Source: Propionibacteriaceae bacterium (GTDB lineage: Bacteria > Actinomycetota > Actinomycetes > Propionibacteriales > Propionibacteriaceae). From it: a stretch of 9,933 nucleotides of DNA. The notes under the pieces were generated by a model, which saw only the letters and a list, made by a program, of their open reading frames with translations, did no database searches and had not been told where the DNA came from. This document shows positions 1 to 8,904 of this stretch, piece by piece. Within the stretch, counting starts at the first letter, position 1. Every line of letters begins with the position of its first letter. The DNA lies in the NCBI GenBank assembly GCA_030538175.1, contig JAUNUL010000080.1:1-9933 (forward strand), in the 5' to 3' direction. A program made the translations under genes and the position numbers.

Positions 1-613
1 AGCGTCTGCACGACCAGTTCACGTGCCACGTCGCGGGAGAGGCCCGCATGGACCCCACCCTCGATGAGCGCTTCGGCGACCAGAAACACATAGGCAGGAC
101 CCGAGCCGGAAACCGCGGTCACCGAGTCCTGGAGCTTTTCTGCCACCGTCACCACTGCACCGACGGCACCGAGAATCTCGGTCACCTCGGCCAGGTGTTC
201 GGCGGTGGCGTGACCCCCTGGGGAGAGGGCCGTGATCCCCTGCCCCACACGGGCAGGAGTATTGGGCATGGCGCGCACGACGGGGGTCCCGGCAGCAAGA
301 CCCGCCTCGAGCGTCGCCAGGGTGACCCCGGCGCAGACCGACAGCACCAGTGTCCCCTCGGTCAGCAAGGGCCGCAGCTGGGCGAGCACCGCCCCGACAT
401 CGCCTGGCTTGACCGCCAGCAACACGGTGCGCGCGTCAACGACCGCCTCACCGAGGTCCGCTCCCGCCACCTCATAGCGGTCGCGCAGTTCAGCGATCCG
501 TTCGGCCCGCTGATCACAGACCACGATCTCGGCGCCGGGCCAGCCGGCCGTGCGCAGACCGGAGAGGATGGCCTCCCCCATCAAGCCGGCGCCGACGATC
601 GCGAGTCGTGACA

Positions 614-614
<1 letters not shown>
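1..614 (-). CDS. proC: Pyrroline-5-carboxylate reductase, C-terminus cut by window edge
   Basis: Catalyses the last step of proline synthesis, NAD(P)H-dependent reduction of pyrroline-5-carboxylate, in the cytoplasm. The 204 complete codons begin with a Rossmann nucleotide-binding motif (AIVGAGLMGEAI, residues 5-16). They continue with LLAVKP, the family motif RAMPNTPARVGQG, and SGSGPAYVFL, which begins the helical dimerisation domain. The family is about 265-275 residues long, so roughly the last quarter, with the C-terminal P5CR signature, lies outside the window. The ATG at 614 shares one base with the asd stop codon (TGATG) and has no clear Shine-Dalgarno sequence, so translation is probably coupled to asd. 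In mycobacteria proC lies near ppx and the TIM-barrel gene; here both are present on the same strand but asd, a transporter and a protease come between. Confidence 0.95.
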
Positions 615-2812
<2,198 letters not shown>

Positions 2813-2827
2813 TCATCCCCCGCTGCC

Positions 2828-2841
2828 GGTCGCTCCCGACC
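2828..2841. terminator. Small hairpin between convergent genes
   Basis: GGTCG-CTCC-CGACC is a perfect 5-bp stem with a 4-nt loop, 16 nt after the transporter stop and inside the 63-nt gap before the stop of the convergent protease gene. There is no T-run on either strand, so it is at best a weak bidirectional terminator. Confidence 0.25.
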
Positions 2842-2875
2842 CGAGCTCCCAGCACGAGCCCCCGGCCCGGGTGCG

Positions 2876-3679
2876 TCACAGCCAGTCGACCCGGGGTGCC
2901 ACGACGGCGTACCCGACGAAGGCCACCACATCCAACAACGTGTGGGCGACCACGAGCGGTCCCACGCGCTTCCAGCGCAGATACAACAAGCCGAATGCGA
3001 TGCCCATGATGAGGTTGCCGGCGAAGCCGCCGAAGCCCTGATAGAGGTGGTAGCCGCCCCGGACCACGGCTGAGACGACCAGGATCGCTGCCCACGACCA
3101 GCCGACCTGCCGGAACCGCAGGAAGAAGTAGCCCAGCATCAGGACTTCCTCGAGGATTCCGTTCATGGCGGCGGCGAGCAGATACACCGGCACGGTCCAC
3201 CAGTTCTGCTCGAGGTTGGCGGGGACGACGTTGGTGTTGATGCCGATCTCTCGCGACAGCAGATAGAACCCGAGCCCCGGGATGCCGATGGCCGCGGCGA
3301 TGAGGAATCCCCAGCCGACATCCCAACCGGGTCGGGTGAGGTCGAAGCCCAACCGTCGCCAGGGGCGTACGCCGGGCACGTCTCCCGGCCAAGCGGGCGG
3401 CCCGGCGGCCAGCCAGAGCAGATAGAGCGCGAGCAGCACCGGCACGAGCGGAAAGGCCAGACTCGCGAGCTGGTACGCCAGATCCAGCCATGGCCGTTCC
3501 GCGGCCACCGACGTGTTCATCTGCGTGACCTGGGCCGACAGCGGCTCCGGCCTCGTCAGCCGATCGATGATGCGCAGGAGCGAATAGACGGCGGACTCAC
3601 CCAGCGATACGCCGAGGACCAGGACGACCTCAAGGCCGAACCGGGATCGGGTCGCGCCGGGCTCAGGTGTCGGAGCCAC
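2876..3679 (-). CDS. CPBP family intramembrane metalloprotease-like protein
   Basis: Polytopic membrane protein of 267 residues in the CPBP (CAAX protease/bacteriocin-processing, Abi) family. Hydrophobic segments lie at about 16-38, 66-92, 121-141, 161-175, 196-206, 219-234 and 241-261. The conserved elements are in order: Glu-Glu at 177-178, His211 (in YHLYQGFGG), Asn222, and His246/Asp250 (AHTLLD). The Arg usual in the EExxxR motif is Leu182. From memory, actinobacterial homologues share the RGxYHLYQGFGGF segment. The GTG at 3679 is chosen because it keeps the first membrane segment and overlaps the upstream TIM-barrel gene by only 17 nt; no strong ribosome site is visible. A later ATG (codon 54) would delete the first membrane segment. 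Substrate unknown. Confidence 0.85.
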   Translation of the reverse strand: MAPTPEPGATRSRFGLEVVLVLGVSLGESAVYSLLRIIDRLTRPEPLSAQVTQMNTSVAAERPWLDLAYQLASLAFPLVPVLLALYLLWLAAGPPAWPGDVPGVRPWRRLGFDLTRPGWDVGWGFLIAAAIGIPGLGFYLLSREIGINTNVVPANLEQNWWTVPVYLLAAAMNGILEEVLMLGYFFLRFRQVGWSWAAILVVSAVVRGGYHLYQGFGGFAGNLIMGIAFGLLYLRWKRVGPLVVAHTLLDVVAFVGYAVVAPRVDWL

Positions 3680-4520
3680 CGCTGGTCCGCGCCCGCTCGG
3701 CAGCGGCCAGATGGGTGCGGGTGAAGACCAACGCCTCATAGAGATCGCGCTCGCGCTCGTCCCTGGTCTTGGCGCCGCGGGTGTTGATCTCGAGGATGAC
3801 GTCACCGCCATAGCCGGATTCCCCGAGATAATGCAGGAGCTGGTCGGCCTGCTGGTCGCCCCGCCCCGGCACCAGGTGTTCATCCATGAACGATCCCGTG
3901 CCATCGGTGAGGTGCACGTGCTTCAGCCGCGAGCCCCACTCCTTGGCCATCTCCAGCGAGCTCTGCTTCGAGGTCGAGGCGTGCGACAGATCCAGGGTGA
4001 GGTGGTCGTAGTCGAGGTCGGTGGGATCCCAATCGGGCAAATATGCCTTGAACTCGCCCCGGGGCGCCCGCCAGGGATACATGTTCTCCAGGCAGAACGT
4101 GATGCCGGTTGTCTCGGTCAACCGTTTGATGCCGGCGAGGAAATTCTTGGCATAGGACCCCTGCCACCGAAACGGCGGGTGCACCACGACGGTCGGCGCA
4201 CCCAGTTGCAAGGCCGCCTGTGCCGAGCGCTCCAGCTTCTCCCAGGGATCGGTCCCCCACACCCGGGGCAGCAACAACAGCGTCGGGGCATGCACGGAGA
4301 CGATCGGGATCTGATGGTGATCGCGCAGGCGCTGCACAGCGTCGACATCGGTCGACAGCGCATCGGTGCCGACCATGATCTCGACGGCGTCATAGCCGAG
4401 TCGACCGGCCCATTCGAACGCCGCGGAGGTCGTCTCCGGATAGACCGCGGACGTGCTGAGCGCAACGCGTGGGGCTGGCGGGTGAGGGTGGACGTCTCGC
4501 CGGGCGCGTTCGGGACTCAC
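3663..4520 (-). CDS. Sugar phosphate isomerase/epimerase-like TIM barrel protein (Rv0498-like)
   Basis: A 285-residue protein of the xylose isomerase-like TIM barrel superfamily (AP endonuclease family 2 fold). Strand-end motifs and candidate metal ligands appear in barrel order: VALSTSAVYPE (19-29), DAVEIMV with Glu47, VSVHAP (His77), VVHPPFRW (His114), LENMYPW (Glu145), LTLDLSH (Asp177, His180), HVHLTD (His201, His203), EHLVPGRGD, and ILEINT (Glu244). This resembles mycobacterial Rv0498, which likewise follows ppx; its substrate is not known to me. Two in-frame GTG codons compete, 4529 and 4520. I prefer 4520 because AGGG lies 8 nt before it, while an AGG directly abuts 4529. The gene follows ppx by about 53 nt and overlaps the protease gene by 17 nt, suggesting cotranscription. 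Confidence 0.88.
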   Translation of the reverse strand: MSPERARRDVHPHPPAPRVALSTSAVYPETTSAAFEWAGRLGYDAVEIMVGTDALSTDVDAVQRLRDHHQIPIVSVHAPTLLLLPRVWGTDPWEKLERSAQAALQLGAPTVVVHPPFRWQGSYAKNFLAGIKRLTETTGITFCLENMYPWRAPRGEFKAYLPDWDPTDLDYDHLTLDLSHASTSKQSSLEMAKEWGSRLKHVHLTDGTGSFMDEHLVPGRGDQQADQLLHYLGESGYGGDVILEINTRGAKTRDERERDLYEALVFTRTHLAAAERARTSGGSDT

Positions 4521-4546
4521 CCGCCTCACCCTACCCCGCCGGTTCC

Positions 4547-4560
4547 AGCCTCGCGAGGCT
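4547..4560. repeat. Perfect 14-bp palindrome between ppx and the TIM-barrel gene
   Basis: AGCCTCGCGAGGCT equals its own reverse complement and lies in the short gap between the ppx stop (4574) and the next start (4520). As RNA it could fold only into a 5-bp stem with a CGCG loop, and no T-run follows, so a dimeric protein-binding site is as likely as a terminator. Confidence 0.45.
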
Positions 4561-4573
4561 CACGGAGACGGCG

Positions 4574-5587
4574 TCAGGCGTCGAGCCCCCGGCTGTCGAG
4601 CTCCGCAGCGTCCAGGGCTTCCGGCTGCAGCCTCATGCGCTGGCCGATCTTGCGGGCCTTGATCGAACCGGACTCGAAATATTCGAGGTGATCCAGATAG
4701 TTCAGGATGATGCCCTCGCGCAGCGCCCAGGGGCAGAGCTCGAGCTCGTTGACTCCTGCCAGGTCCATGACGGACTCGGCCACCACGGCACCGGCGAGCA
4801 GTTGGGGGGCCCGCCCGACGGAGACACCGGCCAGCTCGGAGCGCTTTTCGATCGGCAGCTCCACGATCGTGGCGATGGCCTCCTGCAGCTTTTCCCTGGA
4901 CAACACCCGGCGCACGAAGACGCCGTCCGCCGACGGGGCGGCACCACAGATCCGACCGAGCATCTTGAAGGTCTTGGAGGTGGCAACGGCGCGGTCATAG
5001 GGGCCCCTGCGCAGGACCTCACCGATGACGGCACCGATCTCGGCGCGGGCGTACCGTCGAATGCCCGCCACATCGGTCGGGCCGAACTCGCGCGCCATGC
5101 GGACCGCACCGACCGGAATCGACAGGGCGACCTCGGGCTCCTCATCCCGGCCACAGGACAACTCGACCGATCCACCGCCGATGTCGAACACACTCAACGC
5201 ACCGGCCGACCAACCGAACCACCGTCGGGCGGCGAGGAAGGTGCCGCGGGCCTCATCGGTGCCGGACAGAACCCGCAACTCGACCCCGGTCTCGTCCTTG
5301 CATTCGGCGATCACGTCGTCACAGTTGCTGGCCTCGCGCAGTGCCGAGGTCACGAAGGGCAACACCTTGGAGCAACCGGAGTCCTCCGCGAACACCCGCG
5401 ATGACTCGACCATGGCGATGAGCGACTCGATGCCCTTGCGGCTCATCGAGCCATCATCCTGCAGATGCTCGGCCAGCCGCAGCTCACGCTTGTGGGAAGC
5501 GGCCGGACTGGGGGCACCCCCCACACGCGCATCCACGACCAGCAGATGAACGGTGTTGGATCCAATGTCAAGAACTCCGAGTCGCAC
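4574..5587 (-). CDS. ppx: Ppx/GppA family exopolyphosphatase
   Basis: Hydrolyses terminal phosphates of polyphosphate and possibly pppGpp. The 337-residue product is a single ASKHA (actin-like) phosphatase unit without the long C-terminal domain of the roughly 500-residue enteric Ppx/GppA; this short form matches mycobacterial Rv0496. Motifs are the N-terminal phosphate loop [16 protein letters not shown] (5-20), TSALREA (80-86), the acidic SGTDEA (108-113, Glu112 aligning with the enteric catalytic Glu), and the second phosphate loop DIGGGSVEL (135-143). The GTG at 5587 is chosen because the family begins [12 protein letters not shown]. The only ribosome site (GGAGG, 5601-5605) is 13 nt upstream, longer than usual, and no better in-frame start exists. 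It is the first gene of the leftward group, divergent from the cysteine-rich gene. Confidence 0.95.
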   Translation of the reverse strand: MRLGVLDIGSNTVHLLVVDARVGGAPSPAASHKRELRLAEHLQDDGSMSRKGIESLIAMVESSRVFAEDSGCSKVLPFVTSALREASNCDDVIAECKDETGVELRVLSGTDEARGTFLAARRWFGWSAGALSVFDIGGGSVELSCGRDEEPEVALSIPVGAVRMAREFGPTDVAGIRRYARAEIGAVIGEVLRRGPYDRAVATSKTFKMLGRICGAAPSADGVFVRRVLSREKLQEAIATIVELPIEKRSELAGVSVGRAPQLLAGAVVAESVMDLAGVNELELCPWALREGIILNYLDHLEYFESGSIKARKIGQRMRLQPEALDAAELDSRGLDA

Positions 5588-5600
5588 GTTCGGAAATGTA

Positions 5601-5605
5601 CCTCC
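5601..5605 (-). promoter_or_regulatory. Distant ribosome binding site of ppx
   Basis: GGAGG on the minus strand is the only good Shine-Dalgarno match before ppx, but 13 nt separate it from the GTG at 5587, compared with the usual 5-9. Conservation of the N-terminus still makes this GTG the best start. Confidence 0.45.
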
Positions 5606-5620
5606 GCCGGCAACGCATCG

Positions 5621-5626
5621 CATACT
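5621..5626 (+). promoter_or_regulatory. Candidate -10 element giving a leaderless mRNA
   Basis: CATACT sits 7 nt before the ATG at 5634, so transcription would begin at or next to the start codon. No Shine-Dalgarno sequence precedes that ATG, which fits a leaderless transcript. No clear -35 is visible. Confidence 0.35.
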
Positions 5627-5633
5627 GATCCGC

Positions 5634-6419
5634 ATGCCTGAGATCCGCACCCCGTTCACCCGCGCTTTCGTTGAGTTTCCCGACCCCGATGGGGCCGAGC
5701 AGGTCTTTCGGTGCGATCTCACCTGGCTGACTTCCCGCTGGCAGTGCATCTTCGGCGAGGGGTGCCCGGGGATCTATGCGTCCCGGCCCGATGACGGCTG
5801 CTGCACGCATGGGGCGCACTTCGCCGAGGCCGCCGATGAGCAGCGGGTGGCCGACGCGGTCCGGCGGCTCACCCCCGAGACCTGGCAGTACGCCGAGTTG
5901 GCCGCCGCGACCGGCTGGGCGGAAGTCGAGGATCTCGACGAGGTCGGCCCCGGCGAGCAACCGGATCGCAAGACCCGGGTCGTCGATGGTGCCTGCATCT
6001 TCCTCAACCGGGTCGGGTTCGCGGGCGGATATGGCTGCGCGCTGCATGCCCTGGCCGTCCGGGAAGGTCGGCCCATCACCGAGACAAAACCTGATGTGTG
6101 TTGGCAACTGCCGATCCGTCGCCAATACCGGACCGTCGAACGCGGTGACGACACGAGCTATCTCGAGGTCACCATCGGTGAGTATGTCCGCGCGGGCTGG
6201 GGCTCCGGTGGACAAGAATTCGACTGGTACTGCACGTCGAATACCGAGGCGCACACAGCGCGGGAGCCGGTCTATCGGACCAACCGGGCCGAGCTGACCG
6301 AGTTGCTGGGGGCCGCGGCGTACGCCGAGTTGGTCCGGCATTGCGAAGAATTCGAGGCGACCTCGCGGGCCGCGGCACACCCGGCCTCACAGGGTGACCG
6401 CGATCGATCCAGGGGCTGA
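5634..6419 (+). CDS. Ten-cysteine conserved protein, probable YkgJ/DUF3109-type metal-binding
   Basis: A cytosolic protein of 261 residues with no signal peptide or membrane segment. Cysteines are at 27, 38, 44, 56, 57, 121, 135, 156, 200 and 237. The arrangement C-x5-C (38-44), Cys-Cys (56-57), GACIFLNR (Cys121), [15 protein letters not shown] (Cys135) and [12 protein letters not shown] (Cys156) resembles the YkgJ/DUF3109 group of putative zinc- or iron-chelating (possibly Fe-S) proteins, whose biochemical role is not established. I recognise the pattern from memory rather than by search. The ATG at 5634 begins the compact N-terminus; an upstream in-frame start at 5553 would run into ppx on the other strand. 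It is divergent from ppx across 46 nt and separated from the next gene by 85 nt containing a hairpin, so it is probably its own transcription unit. Confidence 0.8.
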   Translation: MPEIRTPFTRAFVEFPDPDGAEQVFRCDLTWLTSRWQCIFGEGCPGIYASRPDDGCCTHGAHFAEAADEQRVADAVRRLTPETWQYAELAAATGWAEVEDLDEVGPGEQPDRKTRVVDGACIFLNRVGFAGGYGCALHALAVREGRPITETKPDVCWQLPIRRQYRTVERGDDTSYLEVTIGEYVRAGWGSGGQEFDWYCTSNTEAHTAREPVYRTNRAELTELLGAAAYAELVRHCEEFEATSRAAAHPASQGDRDRSRG

Positions 6420-6444
6420 GCGAGGACTGCCACAGCCCGGCGAA

Positions 6445-6479
6445 TTTCTCCCAGCCGGACCCCCCGGATTCGGGAGAAA
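6445..6479. repeat. Hairpin-forming inverted repeat upstream of the VOC gene
   Basis: TTTCTCCC (6445-6452) and GGGAGAAA (6472-6479) form a perfect 8-bp stem. Inside it, CCGG (6455-6458) can pair with CCGG (6464-6467) around an ACCCC loop. The element starts 25 nt after the stop of the cysteine-rich gene and ends 13 nt before the candidate -10 of the next gene. It could be a terminator without a T-run or an operator covering the -35 region. Confidence 0.5.
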
Positions 6480-6492
6480 CGGCCGCAGGGGC

Positions 6493-6498
6493 CAGAAT
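6493..6498 (+). promoter_or_regulatory. Candidate -10 element of the VOC-pat transcript
   Basis: CAGAAT matches four of six TATAAT positions and ends 6 nt before the ATG at 6505, so the start codon itself would be the transcription start. Only a 3-base AGG sits near the ATG, too close for a normal ribosome site. The -35 area falls in the hairpin. Confidence 0.4.
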
Positions 6499-6504
6499 AA
6501 GGCC

Positions 6505-7143
6505 ATGCACGTCGACCATCTTGTTTTCGCAGCAGGCCCGGAAGGGTTGCGGGGAACCGCCGACCGGCTCAGCGCCATGTTGGGCGAAGAATCGCGTGAC
6601 GGCGGATTCCACCCCCGATTCGGCACGCGCAACCGACTGATCCCCCTGGCCGACGATCGCTATGTCGAGATCGTCGAAGTCCTCGAACACCCGGTCGCCG
6701 AAAAGGCACCCTTCGGCCAGGTCGTTCGCGCCCGGTCCGAAGCCGGCGGCGGTTGGCTCGGCTGGGCCATCTCCGTGGACGACCTGTCCGGTGTCGAGCA
6801 ACGGCTCGGCCGAAAAGCCGTGGACGGCAGCCGCCACTTCCCCGACGGCAGATTGTTGGAGTGGAAGCAGATCGGCGTCAAGGGCACCCAGGCCGACCCC
6901 CAACTGCCGTTCTTCATCCAGTGGGTCAGCGATGAGTCCGTCCTGCCCAAGGCCCTGGACGGCTCGGTGCAACTCACTCGACTGGAGATCGCGGGTGACC
7001 GCAACCGGCTGGAGGAGTGGCTCGGTGGCCGCGCGGAAATGCTGGCCAACCTCGATTTCGAGATTGACTGGATCGCCCCACACGGCACCCCCGGCATCCT
7101 CGCCGCCCACTTCAACACCGCCAACGGCGAGGTCCGCATCTGA
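6505..7143 (+). CDS. VOC superfamily glyoxalase-like protein
   Basis: A 212-residue protein with two vicinal-oxygen-chelate-like beta-alpha-beta-beta-beta units. The first is MHVDHLVFAAGP (1-12), with candidate ligand His5, ending in YVEIVEV. The second begins at about 145 in QLTRLEIAG and ends near ILAAHFNTANGEVRI. This resembles the glyoxalase-like domain family (Glyoxalase_3 type), for which enzymatic function and metal are mostly unknown; I cannot name a substrate. The ATG at 6505 is chosen because the domain begins directly there; the frame continues upstream to 6394 but that part overlaps the previous gene and reads as non-domain sequence. Its stop shares one base with the ATG of pat (TGATG), so the two are translationally coupled and may act together. 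Confidence 0.85.
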   Translation: MHVDHLVFAAGPEGLRGTADRLSAMLGEESRDGGFHPRFGTRNRLIPLADDRYVEIVEVLEHPVAEKAPFGQVVRARSEAGGGWLGWAISVDDLSGVEQRLGRKAVDGSRHFPDGRLLEWKQIGVKGTQADPQLPFFIQWVSDESVLPKALDGSVQLTRLEIAGDRNRLEEWLGGRAEMLANLDFEIDWIAPHGTPGILAAHFNTANGEVRI

Positions 7144-8231
7144 TGACCGTGCCGATCCGAGCGGCCGTCGCCGGACTGCCCAGCTATAAGCCCGGCAAGC
7201 CGGCGGTGACCGGGGACCGCACGTTCAAGCTGTCCAGCAACGAGAACCCGTTCCCGCCGCTGCCCGAAGTGTTGGCGGCGACCCAGGCGAGCTGTTCGAC
7301 GATGAACCGCTATCCCGACATGGGGAATTCGGCTGCCCTCGCCGCGCTCGCCCAACACCTCACCACCGAGCAGACGCCCGTCGCTGAGGACAACCTCGCC
7401 TTCGGCACCGGGTCTGTGGCCGTGCTCTATCACCTGCTGCAGGCGATCTGCGAGCCGGGCGACGAAGTCATCTATGCCTGGCGCAGCTTCGAGGCCTATC
7501 CCATCGCCGTGCAGGTGTGCGGGGGCGTAGCCGTGCAGGTCCCGCTGCGCGCCGACGCCACCCATGACCTCGAGGCCATGCTGGCCGCGATCACGCCCCG
7601 AACCCGCGCCATCCTGGTCTGCACGCCGAATAACCCGACCGGCCCCGTCGTCGGCCACGAAGAACTTCAGGCGTTCATCGATGCGGTTCCCGAGCACATC
7701 CTGATCGCCATCGATGAGGCGTATGTCGAGTTCGTCACCGACCCAGCCGCCGCCCGCGGGCTGGAACTCTGGCGGGACCGTCCCAACGTGGCCGTGCTCA
7801 GGACCTTCTCCAAGGCCTATGGGCTGGCCGGTTTCCGGGTGGGGTACGCCGTCGCTGACCCTGCACTCACCGCTGCCGTCCGTGCGGTGTCGTTGCCGTT
7901 CGGCGTCTCGGTGCCGGCGCAGGCGGCGGTGATCGCGGCACTCGGTGCGCATGATGCGTTGATGGCACAGGTCCGGGAGCTGATCTCCGAACGCACCACG
8001 CTCGTGGCCGGACTCCGGGACAAAGGGTTCGCGCTGCCCGAGGCACAAGGCAACTTCGTGTGGCTCCACACCGTCGAGCACACCGAACGGGTCGCTGCGG
8101 AATGCGTTGCCGCCGGCTTGATGGTGCGGCCCTATGTCTCGGGTGGCCCCTGGGACGGTGTTCGGGTGACCGTTGGTGAGCCAGAAGCAAATGCCCGCCT
8201 GCTGGACGTTGCTGACCGGTTAACTTGGTGA
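7143..8231 (+). CDS. pat: Aromatic amino acid aminotransferase (Pat/HisC family)
   Basis: PLP-dependent class I/II aminotransferase of 362 residues, expected to aminate phenylpyruvate and related aromatic keto acids, with possible histidinol-phosphate activity. Motifs are KLSSNENPF (29-37), NRYPDMG (55-61), the segment YAWRSFEAYP (111-120) that I associate with actinobacterial Pat, TPNNPTG (161-167), Asp191 in DEAY for the PLP pyridine nitrogen, and the Schiff-base Lys224 in TFSKAYGLAGFRVGY. A C-terminal Arg in VRVTVGE would bind the substrate carboxylate. No other his gene is nearby, which favours Pat over a biosynthetic HisC. It overlaps the VOC gene by 1 nt; its stop is 19 nt before the phosphatase gene. 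The usual family length is about 350-365, so it is complete. Confidence 0.93.
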   Translation: MTVPIRAAVAGLPSYKPGKPAVTGDRTFKLSSNENPFPPLPEVLAATQASCSTMNRYPDMGNSAALAALAQHLTTEQTPVAEDNLAFGTGSVAVLYHLLQAICEPGDEVIYAWRSFEAYPIAVQVCGGVAVQVPLRADATHDLEAMLAAITPRTRAILVCTPNNPTGPVVGHEELQAFIDAVPEHILIAIDEAYVEFVTDPAAARGLELWRDRPNVAVLRTFSKAYGLAGFRVGYAVADPALTAAVRAVSLPFGVSVPAQAAVIAALGAHDALMAQVRELISERTTLVAGLRDKGFALPEAQGNFVWLHTVEHTERVAAECVAAGLMVRPYVSGGPWDGVRVTVGEPEANARLLDVADRLTW

Positions 8232-8248
8232 CCTCTGGTTCACTTGGT
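8218..8248 (+). repeat. Imperfect direct repeat at the pat/phosphatase junction
   Basis: GGTTAACTTGGT (8218-8229) and GGTTCACTTGGT (8237-8248) agree at 11 of 12 positions with a 19-bp period. The first copy overlaps the end of pat and the second lies just before the GTG of the phosphatase, where no ribosome site is visible. Possible tandem operator half-sites or a local duplication. Confidence 0.45.
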
Positions 8249-8250
8249 CC

Positions 8251-8904
8251 GTGTCTTTCCATGTTCTGACCGTCTGCACCGGCAACATCTGCCGCTCACC
8301 AGCCGCTGAATTCCTGCTGCGGGAGGCCCTGGGCCCGACGGTCACTGTCACCAGTGCCGGCACGGGGGCTGTCGTCGATCACGGCGTTGAGGAGCAGATG
8401 GCCAAGCTGCTGCCCATGGACACCAGCAGTTTCCGGGCGCGCAACCTCACCGTGCAAATGGTCCGGGACGCCGACCTGATTCTCGGCATGACGCGATTCC
8501 ACCGGGCTGCTGCCGTGGAGTTGCACCCTGCATCCGTCAGGCGCGCTTTCACCCTGCGGGAGTTCGCTCGCATCGTCAGCGTCATCGACGATGTCGAGGG
8601 TGGTTCACCGGCGACAACGCTGGCGGCCCTGACCCGTCGGGCCCCGGAACTGCGGGTGACCACCCGGGCTGAGGACCCCCTTGACGACGACATCGCCGAT
8701 CCGTTCCAACTGGAGGATGCGGTGTTCGAGGCGTGTCACATTGAGATCGGCCAAGCCGTGGCCGCGATCGCTCAGGCAGTAGCCCGGGCGACCAACCCAG
8801 AGGCGGCCACGCCAACAGAGGCCGCCAACGCGACAGAAGCCGACAACACAGAACAACCCACGAAGCCAGGAAAATATGACTGGTGGACCAAGGAGGTGCG
8901 ATGA
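8251..8904 (+). CDS. Low molecular weight protein-tyrosine phosphatase with C-terminal tail
   Basis: Cytoplasmic cysteine phosphatase of 217 residues. The P-loop CTGNICRS is at 9-16, with nucleophile Cys9, Arg15, and a second Cys14 often present in this family. SAGT follows at 35-38. The general acid is probably Asp150 in DIADPF. Typical members are about 150-200 residues; here residues 100-140 hold extra sequence and a tail (about 181-217) rich in Ala, Thr, Glu and Asn precedes a Tyr-Trp-Trp near the end. The related arsenate reductases share the fold, but context favours a phosphatase: the next gene is an LCP protein of cell-wall polymer attachment, and such phosphatases commonly regulate exopolysaccharide synthesis. 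GTG 8251 is the only start just before the P-loop; no ribosome site is evident. ATGA overlap with the LCP gene implies coupling. Confidence 0.92.
   Translation: MSFHVLTVCTGNICRSPAAEFLLREALGPTVTVTSAGTGAVVDHGVEEQMAKLLPMDTSSFRARNLTVQMVRDADLILGMTRFHRAAAVELHPASVRRAFTLREFARIVSVIDDVEGGSPATTLAALTRRAPELRVTTRAEDPLDDDIADPFQLEDAVFEACHIEIGQAVAAIAQAVARATNPEAATPTEAANATEADNTEQPTKPGKYDWWTKEVR
8890..8896 (+). promoter_or_regulatory. Strong ribosome binding site of the LCP gene
   Basis: AAGGAGG, 4 nt before the ATG at 8901 and inside the end of the phosphatase gene. It is the best Shine-Dalgarno match in the window and fixes the LCP start. Confidence 0.75.

Noticed and set aside
2876..3679. CPBP gene as an abortive-infection (Abi) phage-defence gene
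   Set aside because: The family includes Abi-annotated members, but there is no neighbouring defence gene and it sits in a housekeeping cluster, so the defence role is unsupported.
3711..5404. Two overlapping plus-strand open frames (326 and 311 residues) opposite the TIM-barrel and ppx genes
   Set aside because: Both lie opposite well-supported genes and show no domain or ribosome site.
6660..8081. 473-residue minus-strand open frame across the VOC and pat genes
   Set aside because: It spans two genuine plus-strand genes with clear motifs, and its composition is that of a GC-driven shadow.
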